Source: Rossellomorea pakistanensis (GTDB lineage: Bacteria > Bacillota > Bacilli > Bacillales > Bacillaceae_B). Taken from it: a stretch of DNA of 64,000 nucleotides. The stretch spans positions 1-64,000 of the forward strand of contig NZ_JAFBDZ010000006.1 of the NCBI RefSeq assembly GCF_016908495.1, read 5' to 3'. Made by a program: the position numbers and the translations under genes. The notes beneath the pieces are model-generated. The model searched no databases and was not told the origin of the DNA. It saw only the letters and a list, made by a program, of their open reading frames with translations. Positions 8,391 to 17,179 of this stretch are shown here, piece after piece. The stretch's first letter is position 1, and every line of letters begins with the position of its first letter.

Positions 8391-9458
8391 ATGGAAAGTC
8401 AATTTCCGATCATTCGATTAATGGATGAACAAGGTGAGTTTGTGTCTGAAGATAATGTAAAGGACATTACCCCTGAACTTGCCAAGACCTTTTACCGTCA
8501 TCTGACACGAATAAGGGTGTTTGATCGCAAAGCAGTAAGTCTTCAGAGACAAGGAAGAATTGGAACATATGCTCCTTATGAAGGACAGGAGGCTTCACAG
8601 GTAGGAAGCGCTCTAGCATTAAATGAATCGGATTGGATGTTTCCTTCCTACCGAGATCACGGTGCGACCATGACTTTTGGTCATACATTACGAAATATCC
8701 TATTGTTTTGGAAAGGGCGAAACGAAGGCTGTGTTCCGCCAGATGGCAAGAGAATTTTCCCACCCGGTATTCCGATTGCGACACAATTACCGCATGCAGT
8801 TGGTGCTGCTTTTGCTGAAAAAAAGAAAGGGACCCGAAACGTGTCCATCGCTTATTTTGGTGATGGTGCAACATCTGAAGGTGATTTCCACGAAGGGCTG
8901 AACGTAGCAAGTGTCTTTCACGCTCCAGTCATCTTTTTTAATCAAAACAACCAATATGCTATTTCAGTACCCATTCACAAGCAAATGAAAACAAAGACGA
9001 TTGCTCAGAAAGCATTGGCCTACGATATCCCAGGAATTCGCATAGATGGAAATGATGTGTTTGCGGTTTATTTTGAAACATTAAAAGCTGCCGAAAGAGC
9101 CAGAAACGGAGATGGCCCCACTCTCATTGAAGCGGTGACATGGAGATATGGTGCCCACACAACGGCGGATGATCCAACGAAATATCGAAATCAGCAAGAA
9201 AGTGAACGGAAGCGAAAGGTGAGTGACCCCATCTTAAGACTAGAAAAATTGATGAAAAATCAAGGCTGGTTTGATGATGAATGGGCAGCCTCTGTGGAAA
9301 AAGAGTCCATTCTTGAAGTGGAAAAAGCCGTCGAGGAAATGGAGAGCTTTGAGGAAGCGGATCCAAAAGTGATCTTTGATTATGTTTTTGAAAAACCTAC
9401 ATGGACGATCCAGCAACAAAGAGATCTACTTTTACAACAGCAGAGAGGTGAAAGCTAA
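8391..9458 (+). CDS. 2-oxo-acid dehydrogenase E1 component, alpha subunit
   Basis: This 355-aa thiamine-diphosphate-dependent decarboxylase subunit carries YAPYEGQEA, SYRDHG and the ThDP motif that starts GDGATSEGDFHEG and ends FNQNNQYAIS. The phosphorylation-loop region YGAHTTADDPTKYR is also typical of PdhA/BkdA. I start at ATG 8391, just behind AGAGGTGAAG; an upstream in-frame ATG at 8349 lacks a ribosome site. With the beta, E2 and E3 genes that follow it forms a complete complex. By sequence it resembles pyruvate/branched-chain E1. Its place behind phenylalanine dehydrogenase suggests phenylpyruvate (and perhaps related keto acids) as substrate. Confidence 0.88.
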   Translation: MESQFPIIRLMDEQGEFVSEDNVKDITPELAKTFYRHLTRIRVFDRKAVSLQRQGRIGTYAPYEGQEASQVGSALALNESDWMFPSYRDHGATMTFGHTLRNILLFWKGRNEGCVPPDGKRIFPPGIPIATQLPHAVGAAFAEKKKGTRNVSIAYFGDGATSEGDFHEGLNVASVFHAPVIFFNQNNQYAISVPIHKQMKTKTIAQKALAYDIPGIRIDGNDVFAVYFETLKAAERARNGDGPTLIEAVTWRYGAHTTADDPTKYRNQQESERKRKVSDPILRLEKLMKNQGWFDDEWAASVEKESILEVEKAVEEMESFEEADPKVIFDYVFEKPTWTIQQQRDLLLQQQRGES

Positions 9459-10453
9459 TGGAAACGGCGGTTAAGACCAAAACTTTAACAATGGTTGGCG
9501 CGATTACAGATGCGATGAGAACGATGATCAAGGAATCAGAGGATGTCCTTTTATTAGGTGAGGATATCGGTAAAAACGGTGGGGTATTTCGAGCAACTGA
9601 TGGCTTGCAGGAGGAATTTGGAGAAGAAAGAGTTATTGATACACCATTGAGTGAAGCAGGCTTCATTGGGGCTGCGATTGGCATGGCGGTCAACGGTTTC
9701 CGTCCAGTGGCTGAGATTCAATTTCTTGGTTTTATTTATCCAGCGTATGAACAAATTATGACACATGCAACACGGATACGCTCACGTACATTAGGTCATT
9801 TTACTTGTCCGTTAGTCATTCGTGCTCCATACGGTGCAGGAGTAAGAGCACCGGAAATCCATTCTGACAGCACCGAAGCCATTTTCACCCATATGCCTGG
9901 TCTGAAAGTAGTTTGTCCATCCAGTCCGTACGATGCAAAAGGACTTCTCATTGCATCGATTGAAGATCCAGATCCTGTCCTATTTTTAGAACCGATGAGG
10001 ATGTATCGATCTGTAAAGGAAGAAGTTCCGGAAGGGAAATACTCGGTTGAAATCGGAAAGGGAAAGCTGCTTAAGGAAGGCGAGCATGTTTCTGTTTTTG
10101 CTTGGGGAGCGATGATGAAAGTAGCAATGGATGCTGCCAGCTTAGCTTCTGAAAAAGGAATTAAGTGCGATGTGATTGACTTAAGAACACTCTATCCATT
10201 GGATAAGGAGATTATCTCTCAATCCGTTCAAAAAACGGGAAGGACAGTCATTGTCCATGAAGGGCATCAGACAAGTGGTGTGGGAAATGATATTTTAGCC
10301 ATCATTAACGATTCTTCATTTCTTTATCAAAAAGCCCCGGTAGAGAGAGTTACAGGCTTTGACACACCAGTTCCATACTTTGGATTTGAGGATTATTACT
10401 TACCATCAACAGAGCGAGTAGTCAAAGCAATAGAAAAAGTAATGGAGTTCTAG
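9458..10453 (+). CDS. 2-oxo-acid dehydrogenase E1 component, beta subunit
   Basis: This 331-aa transketolase-like partner of the E1 alpha subunit completes the alpha2-beta2 decarboxylase. It shows LGEDIGKNGGVFRATDGL, DTPLSEAGFIGAAIG, AEIQFLGFIYPAYEQI and the C-terminal VHEGHQTSGVG region, all standard for BkdAB/PdhB. The stop of the alpha gene and the ATG here share one base (TAATG), so translation is coupled. It is followed by E2 after 10 bases with GGAGGGG. No missing key residues are apparent. Confidence 0.9.
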   Translation: METAVKTKTLTMVGAITDAMRTMIKESEDVLLLGEDIGKNGGVFRATDGLQEEFGEERVIDTPLSEAGFIGAAIGMAVNGFRPVAEIQFLGFIYPAYEQIMTHATRIRSRTLGHFTCPLVIRAPYGAGVRAPEIHSDSTEAIFTHMPGLKVVCPSSPYDAKGLLIASIEDPDPVLFLEPMRMYRSVKEEVPEGKYSVEIGKGKLLKEGEHVSVFAWGAMMKVAMDAASLASEKGIKCDVIDLRTLYPLDKEIISQSVQKTGRTVIVHEGHQTSGVGNDILAIINDSSFLYQKAPVERVTGFDTPVPYFGFEDYYLPSTERVVKAIEKVMEF

Positions 10454-10463
10454 GAGGGGTTAC

Positions 10464-11633
10464 ATGGAAGTAAAGCTGCACGATATTGGCGAAGGAATGA
10501 CGGAAGCGCATATATGTCATTATTTCGTCAAAAAAGGTGATGAAGTAAAGGCTGACCAGCCGCTTGTAGAAGTTCAAACGGACAAAATGACAGCTGAGAT
10601 CCCCGCACCAAGTTCTGGTGTCGTCAAGGAAATTATTGTGCGTGAAGGAGAGACCATTCCTGTTGGCACCACAGTGTTAATCATTGAACCCATCAGAAGT
10701 ATGATTGCAAAGCCTAAACAGTCTATTGTTGTTCACTCACAAAGGGTTTTAGCATCTCCCTACACAAGGAAAATAGCAAGGGAAAAAGGAATTGCTATTG
10801 AAGAGATTAAAGGGACTGGTCCATCTGGAAGAATAATGGACAATGATGTATACGAATTTATGTCACAACAAAATACAAAAGAATACGAACCTCAAAAAAT
10901 TCAAGAAACCACACCTCAGATAACCAACAAAGAGATCCATCAAGAAGTTATTCCATTTAGAGGCAGAAGGAAACAAATTGCCCATAAAATGAGTCAATCT
11001 TTAAAGACGATTCCACATTGTACCCATTTTGAAGAAATTGATATGACTGAATTGATACTCCTTAAAAATTCATTAAAAGGTAGAAACCTGTCCATATCGA
11101 TTACTGGCTTTTTAGTTAAAGCACTATCGCTAGCCTTAAAAGAATACCCGATTTTCAATGCACGGTTGGATGAAAACAATGAACAAATAGTACTTGAAAA
11201 AGAACATCATGTTGGGTTAGCAACAGATACAGAAGAAGGACTTATCGTCCCGATTATTCGAAATGTAGAGAAGAAAAACGTAAAAGAAATTGCTGAAGAA
11301 ATGAAAGTTCTTTCAAAAAAAGCTATTAACAATGAACTTACCGTTAAGGACGTCAGTGGTGGAACATTTACGGTGAGTAATGTTGGACCATTGCATGGAT
11401 CTATCGGAGCAACCCCTATTATTAACCATCCTGAGGTAGCCCTTGTTTCTTTTCATAAAACGAAGAAGCGTCCAGTTGTCAATGATCAAGATGAAATTGT
11501 TGTTCGTTCAATCATGAATATATCGATGTCATTTGATCATCGAATCGCAGATGGAGCGACGGCTGTTGCCTTTACAAACCGTTTTGCTCAGCTGATTGAA
11601 AACCCAAGTCTAATGATTGTGGAGTTGATATAA
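10464..11633 (+). CDS. 2-oxo-acid dehydrogenase E2 acyltransferase
   Basis: This 389-aa core protein of the complex has one N-terminal lipoyl domain (residues 1-76, lipoyl-lysine K41 in VQTDKMTAEI). A peripheral subunit-binding domain at about 97-133 has ASPYTRKIAREKG and GTGPSGRI. The C-terminal catalytic acyltransferase has SFDHRIADG with His359 and Asp363. Linkers are Gln/Glu/Pro/Thr-rich. It transfers the acyl group made by E1 to CoA. A single lipoyl domain and 389 residues are ordinary for Bacillus E2. The strong GGAGGGG site precedes the start. Acyl specificity (phenylacetyl) is inferred from neighbours. Confidence 0.88.
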   Translation: MEVKLHDIGEGMTEAHICHYFVKKGDEVKADQPLVEVQTDKMTAEIPAPSSGVVKEIIVREGETIPVGTTVLIIEPIRSMIAKPKQSIVVHSQRVLASPYTRKIAREKGIAIEEIKGTGPSGRIMDNDVYEFMSQQNTKEYEPQKIQETTPQITNKEIHQEVIPFRGRRKQIAHKMSQSLKTIPHCTHFEEIDMTELILLKNSLKGRNLSISITGFLVKALSLALKEYPIFNARLDENNEQIVLEKEHHVGLATDTEEGLIVPIIRNVEKKNVKEIAEEMKVLSKKAINNELTVKDVSGGTFTVSNVGPLHGSIGATPIINHPEVALVSFHKTKKRPVVNDQDEIVVRSIMNISMSFDHRIADGATAVAFTNRFAQLIENPSLMIVELI

Positions 11634-13064
11634 ATGGTTGTGGGCGAAATTACAGAAGAAAGAGATCTAGTGGTGATTGGAGGAGGACCTGGTGGATACC
11701 ATGCGGCCATTCGAGCGAATCAGCTTGGATTATCTGTCACACTTGTGGAAAAAGAGGAGCTAGGCGGAGTTTGTTTAAATAAGGGCTGCATCCCTTCCAA
11801 GTTAATGACTCACTTTGCAAAGCGCTATAAAGCGATAGAACATGACAGGAATATGGGACTAGATATTAGTGCGGTCTCTATTAATCTTTCAAGACTACAA
11901 GAGTATAAAAAGAATTTAACAAGTGGATTAAAAAAAGGGGTAGAGTCACTTTGCAAAGCGAATAAGATAGAGATCTTGAAAGGGACGGCTATGTTTCTAT
12001 CTGAAGATCGAATCGGTATCGAAAATGGGCATCAATATTCGATATATCGCTTTAAGAAAGCCATTATCGCAACAGGGAGCACGACACGGCCATCTCCCCA
12101 TTTCCCTAATAACGACTCAAGATGTTTAGACTCGGCTTCTATATTTGAATTAAAGGAGCTCCCTGAAGAATTGATCGTCGAAGGCAGCGGTTATATTGAA
12201 CTAGAAGTAGCTATGAGTTTTCAGGCATTAGGCAGTAAAGTGACCCTCATTCTCAACAGTGAATTAGATTTCGATCAGACGATGACTAAAGAACTATTTA
12301 GAGTTTTAAAGAAAAATAAAGTGAAAGTTTTAAAAGGCTATTCATTAAAAGAAATGAAACATGAAGGGTCTTCTCTTAAAGCCCAGTATTCTTCCGACGG
12401 TGGAGAGACGATTTTGGTTGAAGGCTCCCACTATTTTTCGGTAGGCAAACAGGTGCCCAATATTGAAGAACTGGGAATAGACCGTTTGAAGCTAGAGCAG
12501 AATGAAGAAGGATTTTTGATAGTAAATGAACAATGTCAAACCTCCTTGCCACATATTTATGCGATTGGTGATGTAACAGGAGGAAAGATACTTGCAACAA
12601 AAGCCATTAAGCAGGGAAAAGTGGCGGCGGAAGCGATTGCTGGATTCGCTTCAGAATATAATGAGTTCTTTCTCCCAGCAATTGTTCATACAATTCCAGC
12701 TATCGCTAGTGTTGGACTAACGGAAGAACAAGCAAAAGATCGTTATGAAATTATGACAAGTGTCTATCCATTAGGAGGAAATGGCTTTGCACAGTTGACC
12801 GGTGAGAAAGAGGGAGTCGTCAAAGTCATCATGGATCGTCAGAGTGATGTTTTATTAGGTCTTCATATGATGGGAAGCTCTGCTGTTGAGCTCATTTCAA
12901 GCTCGATTATTGGGCTTGAAATGGGAGGTAGAGACGAAGATTTCACCTTTCCATTCTATCCACATCCAAGTATAAATGAAAGTTTATTAGAAGCAGTAGA
13001 AGCTTTAAAAGGGAAAGCCATTCACCTGCCCCCTTCGAAACAAAGGGAGATCGCAAAGGTCTAA
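11634..13064 (+). CDS. dihydrolipoyl dehydrogenase E3, divergent
   Basis: This 476-aa FAD-dependent disulfide oxidoreductase should reoxidise the lipoyl group of the preceding E2. The FAD site GGGPGGYHAA and redox pair C47/C52 (GGVCLNKGCIPSK) are intact. The C-terminal catalytic segment reads YPHPSINES, close to the usual HAHPTLSE. The second FAD motif YAIGDVTGG is present. The NAD-binding loop is unusual: VEGSGYIELE replaces the common VGGGYIGLE, so the third glycine of GxGxxG is Glu189. The start directly abuts the E2 stop and no clear ribosome site is seen, suggesting coupled translation. A normal E3 may also exist elsewhere in the genome. Confidence 0.82.
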   Translation: MVVGEITEERDLVVIGGGPGGYHAAIRANQLGLSVTLVEKEELGGVCLNKGCIPSKLMTHFAKRYKAIEHDRNMGLDISAVSINLSRLQEYKKNLTSGLKKGVESLCKANKIEILKGTAMFLSEDRIGIENGHQYSIYRFKKAIIATGSTTRPSPHFPNNDSRCLDSASIFELKELPEELIVEGSGYIELEVAMSFQALGSKVTLILNSELDFDQTMTKELFRVLKKNKVKVLKGYSLKEMKHEGSSLKAQYSSDGGETILVEGSHYFSVGKQVPNIEELGIDRLKLEQNEEGFLIVNEQCQTSLPHIYAIGDVTGGKILATKAIKQGKVAAEAIAGFASEYNEFFLPAIVHTIPAIASVGLTEEQAKDRYEIMTSVYPLGGNGFAQLTGEKEGVVKVIMDRQSDVLLGLHMMGSSAVELISSSIIGLEMGGRDEDFTFPFYPHPSINESLLEAVEALKGKAIHLPPSKQREIAKV

Positions 13065-13164
13065 GTCTATACCAATGTCTGTTTTCGCAAACGTTGATTT
13101 ACTACTGTCAAAATGATTCTGTATCCCTATGTGTGCTTGATGTCAGAAGGAGAGTTCGAATTGT

Positions 13165-13195
13165 AGAAATTGGTGATTAGCCAATTTCTTTATTT
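13165..13195 (+). terminator. possible terminator after the E3 gene
   Basis: AGAAATTGG (13165-13173) and CCAATTTCT (13181-13189) form a perfect 9-bp stem with a 7-base loop, followed by TTATTTAAT rather than a pure T tract. A second hairpin-rich GC block (13217-13260) follows before the HPPD gene. Confidence 0.45.
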
Positions 13196-13347
13196 AATCG
13201 TTTCTCATCCGAAAGGAGCTATTCCGATGAACAATCGGCTCCGCTTTACCGCGGAGAAGCGTTCTCGCTTTACACCCCGCTCTTGATAGAAAAATAATAA
13301 ATAATTAATATAATATTCAGAAATATAAATTGATGGAGGGATATGAA

Positions 13348-14463
13348 ATGCAAGAAAAAACAGTACCAACAAATGCAAAAGTAGATGATTTCTTTCCAGT
13401 TAAAGAAGTGGATTATCTAGAATATTATACAGGTAACGCGAAGCAGGCTTGCCACTATTTCTGTACCGCTTTTGGTTTTAAACCAGTTGCATACTCTGGA
13501 TTAGAAACAGGTAATCGCGAAACTGTTTCGTATGTTCTTCAACAAAATAAAGTCCGTTTAGTTATAACGGGTTCATTAAACGATAGCAGCCGAGTTTCCC
13601 AATTTGTTTTGAAACATGGTGATGGTGTAAAAGATATCGCCCTTACGGTTGATAATGTTGAAAAGGCTTACAGTGAAGCTGTTTCAAGAGGAGCAATCGA
13701 AATTACTCCTCCGATGACTCTTACTGATGAAAATGGAACAGTAAAGAAAGCAATCATTGGTACATACGGAGATACGATTCACACACTAGTTGAACGAAAT
13801 GATTATAAAGGACTCTTTATGCCAGGCTTTGAGGCGCTAGATTCCACTACTCCATATAAAGATGCAGGAATTATCGGAGTAGACCATGTTGTTGGAAATG
13901 TAGAAAGAATGGAAGAATGGGTTTCCTATTATGAGAAAGTAATGGGCTTTAAAGAAATGAGACATTTTACCAACGATGACATTAATACGGAATATTCTGC
14001 ACTTATGTCTAAGGTTATGCATAATGGTGGACGAATTAAATTTCCAATCAATGAGCCTGCAGAAGGAAAGAGAAAATCACAAATTGAAGAGTATTTAGAT
14101 TTTTATAATGGCCCAGGTGTTCAACATATTGCGATTTTAACAGAGGATATTGTGAAAACGGTAGGAATTCTTAAAGAAAATGGTGTTGAATTTTTAAGCA
14201 CACCAGATACTTATTACGATATGTTATCAGAACGAGTAGGAGAAATTGACGAAGAAATTGAAAAGATTAAAGAATTAAGTATTTTAGTAGACAGAGATGA
14301 TGAGGGTTATTTGCTGCAAATTTTCACTAAACCTATTGTAGACCGTCCAACACTGTTTATTGAGGTTATTCAACGTAAGGGTGCAAGAGGGTTCGGTGAA
14401 GGAAACTTTAAAGCTCTTTTCGAGTCAATTGAGCGTGAACAAGAGCGTAGAGGAAATTTATAA
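13348..14463 (+). CDS. hppD: 4-hydroxyphenylpyruvate dioxygenase
   Basis: This 371-aa non-heme iron dioxygenase converts 4-hydroxyphenylpyruvate to homogentisate. It has the two-VOC-domain layout, with an N-terminal structural half and a catalytic C-terminal half. The facial triad is visible as His180 (GVDHVVG), His260 (GVQHIAI) and Glu339 (LFIEVIQR). QIFTKP and the C-terminal helix with RGFGEGNFKALFES, which closes the active site, are typical. ATG 13348 is chosen because GGAGGG at 13335-13340 precedes it by 7 bases; the frame opens slightly earlier at TTG 13330. It leads the tyrosine degradation cluster. Confidence 0.96.
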   Translation: MQEKTVPTNAKVDDFFPVKEVDYLEYYTGNAKQACHYFCTAFGFKPVAYSGLETGNRETVSYVLQQNKVRLVITGSLNDSSRVSQFVLKHGDGVKDIALTVDNVEKAYSEAVSRGAIEITPPMTLTDENGTVKKAIIGTYGDTIHTLVERNDYKGLFMPGFEALDSTTPYKDAGIIGVDHVVGNVERMEEWVSYYEKVMGFKEMRHFTNDDINTEYSALMSKVMHNGGRIKFPINEPAEGKRKSQIEEYLDFYNGPGVQHIAILTEDIVKTVGILKENGVEFLSTPDTYYDMLSERVGEIDEEIEKIKELSILVDRDDEGYLLQIFTKPIVDRPTLFIEVIQRKGARGFGEGNFKALFESIEREQERRGNL

Positions 14464-14472
14464 AAGCAATTA

Positions 14473-14518
14473 AAGGGGCTGTTACAAGGGAAGATATCTT
14501 CTTCTCCTTAAGCCCCTC
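14473..14518 (+). promoter_or_regulatory. hairpin between HPPD and aminotransferase genes
   Basis: AGGGGCT and AGCCCCT pair across the gap, with a smaller internal GAAGATATCTTC palindrome. No T tract follows. It may be a processing or weak attenuation site that lowers downstream expression relative to HPPD. Confidence 0.35.
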
Positions 14519-14546
14519 AACCTTGATGTAACCGGGGGGTTAATCA

Positions 14547-15647
14547 TTGGTCGTGAAGTTTAAAACTAGAAAAAGAGTCGAGGCAATTGCTCCTTATGTA
14601 TTAGGAAAAAGCTTAGAAGAGATAAAGATAGAGAATGGACTCTCACAAATACGAAAGCTATCAGAAAATGAAAATATATACGGATGCTCTCCAGAGGTAA
14701 AGAAATGGATCTCGTTCGAGGGAAGTGATCTTAATCTTTATCCAGATGGAATGGCTGTTGAGCTAACGAAAAAAGTAAGTGACTTTTTTAAGGTGGATCA
14801 GGACCAGCTTGTGTTTGGGAATGGATCAGATGAAGTGATTCGACTATTAACACGCGCTTACATTAGTGAAGGCGAGGAAGCCATAATGGCCGACGTAACG
14901 TTTCCTCGTTATCAAACAAATGTGTATCTTGAAGGAGGAACACCTGTCATTGTTCCACTTGAAAATGGAATCCACCACCTAGAAAACATGCTAGAAGCTA
15001 TTACAAAAAAAACGAAAATGATCTTCGTCTGTAATCCTAACAACCCAACAGGGACGATTGTTGGAAGGGATGAGCTGTTATCTTTTATTAAGAAAGTACC
15101 AGAGCACATCCTCGTAGTGATAGATGAAGCATACGTAGAGTATGTTTCAACGGATGATTTTTTGCATACCGTTCCATTAGTCGAGCAATTTGAAAACTTA
15201 ATTGTTCTTAGGACGTTTAGCAAAATATATGGTTTAGCGGGCCTTAGAATCGGATTTGGCATAATGAATAAAGAAATCACAGAGCAGCTCCGAAAAGTAA
15301 AGGATGTTTTCAATGTAAGTCGTTTAGCCCAGGGCGCTGCAAGGGTTGCTCTTGAAGATCAAGCTTTTATTAAAAAATGTTCTGAAAATAATTTAAAGGG
15401 AAGAAAGTTCCTTGAGGGTTCTTTTCAAAAAATGGGTCTTAATTATTTTCCATCACAATCGAACTTTATTATGGTGGACTGTGAACAAAACGGAGATGTC
15501 GTTGCAAGAGGGCTGATGAAAAAAGGAATCATTGTTCGTTCAGGAACATTATTGGGATATCCAACAACGTTACGTGTAACGATTGGATCAGATGAAGATA
15601 ATCATTATTTCATTGAATCCCTAACTCAAGTGTTGAAAGGCGTGTGA
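14547..15647 (+). CDS. PLP-dependent aminotransferase, HisC-like
   Basis: This 366-aa class I/II aminotransferase resembles histidinol-phosphate/aromatic aminotransferases. It shows NENIYGCSPEV near residue 43, CNPNNPTG, IDEAYVEY and the PLP-lysine motif RTFSKIYGLAGLRIG, and ends with the C-terminal arginine region LRVTIG. The start is TTG behind GGGGGG (14534-14539); GTG 14553 is an alternative. HisC-type enzymes often also transaminate tyrosine and phenylalanine. Lying between HPPD and the homogentisate genes, it most likely makes 4-hydroxyphenylpyruvate from tyrosine. It is not near his genes. Confidence 0.85.
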   Translation: MVVKFKTRKRVEAIAPYVLGKSLEEIKIENGLSQIRKLSENENIYGCSPEVKKWISFEGSDLNLYPDGMAVELTKKVSDFFKVDQDQLVFGNGSDEVIRLLTRAYISEGEEAIMADVTFPRYQTNVYLEGGTPVIVPLENGIHHLENMLEAITKKTKMIFVCNPNNPTGTIVGRDELLSFIKKVPEHILVVIDEAYVEYVSTDDFLHTVPLVEQFENLIVLRTFSKIYGLAGLRIGFGIMNKEITEQLRKVKDVFNVSRLAQGAARVALEDQAFIKKCSENNLKGRKFLEGSFQKMGLNYFPSQSNFIMVDCEQNGDVVARGLMKKGIIVRSGTLLGYPTTLRVTIGSDEDNHYFIESLTQVLKGV

Positions 15648-15651
15648 TGTC

Positions 15652-16263
15652 ATGGAGTTAAGACCAGATGCGTTAGAGTGGAAAGATGCCTATAAGCTAA
15701 TGGTGGGATCAATTTTACCAAGGCCCATCGCATTTGTATCAAGCGTAGATGAGAATGAGAATGTTAATCTTGCCCCTTTCAGTTTTTTTACAGCCATATG
15801 TGCCGATCCGATGCTAATCTGTTTTTCACCTATGAGAAAAGGGACGGATGGCAGTAAAAAGGATACATTATTCAATATTGAGCAAACGAAAGAATTTGTT
15901 ATCAATATCGTAAGTGAAGATTTTGTTCAACAAATGAATGATACAGCCGTGGAATTTGATTGTGAGATTGATGAATTTGAACAGGCATCCTTAACAAAAG
16001 GAAATTCAGAAACCGTTCGGCCTCCATATGTAAAAGAAAGTAAGGTCCAATTGGAATGCACTCTCCATCAGGTTCTTCATTTTGGTGATAAACCAGGAGC
16101 AGGAAGTCTTGTCATTGGTAAAGTTGAGTTTGTCAGAATTGCAGATGATTTGTACTACGAGGGAAAAATTGACTCAGATTTACTTCAACCCGTAGGTCGT
16201 TTAGCTGGCCAATTATATACAAAACCAATGAGTGATACTTTTGAACTAGTGCGTAAAAGGTGA
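15652..16263 (+). CDS. flavin reductase family protein
   Basis: This 203-aa FMN-binding split-barrel protein has SILPRPIAFVSSVDENENVNLAPFS-type motifs (residues about 21-45), typical of the flavin reductase-like domain, plus FVINIVSED and GSLVIGKVEFV. It starts 5 bases after the aminotransferase stop and ends 5 bases before the fumarylacetoacetase-like gene, so it belongs to the operon. It might supply reduced flavin to a monooxygenase or act as a flavoredoxin. No partner oxygenase that needs reduced flavin is visible in this cluster, so its exact job is open. Confidence 0.82.
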   Translation: MELRPDALEWKDAYKLMVGSILPRPIAFVSSVDENENVNLAPFSFFTAICADPMLICFSPMRKGTDGSKKDTLFNIEQTKEFVINIVSEDFVQQMNDTAVEFDCEIDEFEQASLTKGNSETVRPPYVKESKVQLECTLHQVLHFGDKPGAGSLVIGKVEFVRIADDLYYEGKIDSDLLQPVGRLAGQLYTKPMSDTFELVRKR

Positions 16264-16267
16264 AACT

Positions 16268-17179
16268 ATGAAGCTGATAACTTTTGAAAATAAAGAGGGA
16301 AAAGAAAGAATTGGATTGCTTATGAATGAAGGAGTACTGGATCTTTTTGAGAGTTCGAATGGGATGATCCCCAATAATATGGTTTCTTTTATAGAAAATC
16401 ATGAAAAATATCTTCCCATGATTAATCCATTCTCAAATAGTCAACTGTATTCGAAAGAGGAGATAAAAGTAAAATCACCGCTTCCAAGGCCGGTTAGTGT
16501 CCGTGATTTTTATGCTTTTGAAGAGCATGTCAAAACGTCAAGGGCAAAGCGTGGACTTGATGTTGTACCTGAATGGTATGAGATTCCTGTTTTTTATTTT
16601 ACGAATCATTTAGCCATTAAAGGTCCTGAAGAAGTTATTGAGAGGCCAATCGGATGTAAGTGGCTTGACTATGAGCTTGAAATAGCCTGTGTAATTGGTA
16701 AAGAGGGGAAAAATATTTCTAGGGAAGAGGCAGAAGACTACATTTTTGGGTACTGCATTATGAATGATTGGAGTGCTCGTGATTTCCAAAGACAAGAAAT
16801 GAAAGTTGGATTGGGGCCAGCAAAAGGAAAAGACTTTGCGACCTCATTCGGCCCATACCTTGTGACAAAAGATGAACTAGAAGCCTATCGAGTAGGAGAC
16901 CGTTATCAGTTAGAAATGACAGCTAAGGTTAATGGAAGGCTTCTTTCGCAAGGGAATTACGAGCAAATCTATTATTCGTTTGCAGAAATGATTGAACGGG
17001 CGTCCGCAGGGGTAACCCTCTATCCAGGCGAAGTTATTGGATCAGGGACTGTAGGAACTGGTTGTATTTTAGAGCTTGGAACGGATGTTCACCGCTGGCT
17101 TGAACCTGGTGATGAAATAGAATTAGAGATTACGGGATTAGGGGCATTAAAAAATACTGTAACGGAAGGAGGAGTTTGA
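16268..17179 (+). CDS. fumarylacetoacetate hydrolase family protein
   Basis: This 303-aa FAH-fold hydrolase has the metal-binding glutamates in LDYELEIACVIG and later DWSARDFQRQEM, KGKDFATSFGPYLV and GSGTVGTGC. It probably performs the last step of homogentisate degradation, cleaving fumarylacetoacetate (or maleylacetoacetate directly) to acetoacetate and fumarate. It overlaps the homogentisate dioxygenase start by one base. No maleylacetoacetate isomerase is encoded in the cluster. That step could be spontaneous, thiol-dependent, or encoded elsewhere. Confidence 0.88.
   Translation: MKLITFENKEGKERIGLLMNEGVLDLFESSNGMIPNNMVSFIENHEKYLPMINPFSNSQLYSKEEIKVKSPLPRPVSVRDFYAFEEHVKTSRAKRGLDVVPEWYEIPVFYFTNHLAIKGPEEVIERPIGCKWLDYELEIACVIGKEGKNISREEAEDYIFGYCIMNDWSARDFQRQEMKVGLGPAKGKDFATSFGPYLVTKDELEAYRVGDRYQLEMTAKVNGRLLSQGNYEQIYYSFAEMIERASAGVTLYPGEVIGSGTVGTGCILELGTDVHRWLEPGDEIELEITGLGALKNTVTEGGV

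Noticed and set aside
8467..8910. Minus-strand 147-codon frame inside E1 alpha
   Set aside because: It is a shadow of a clearly recognised gene, with no family match.
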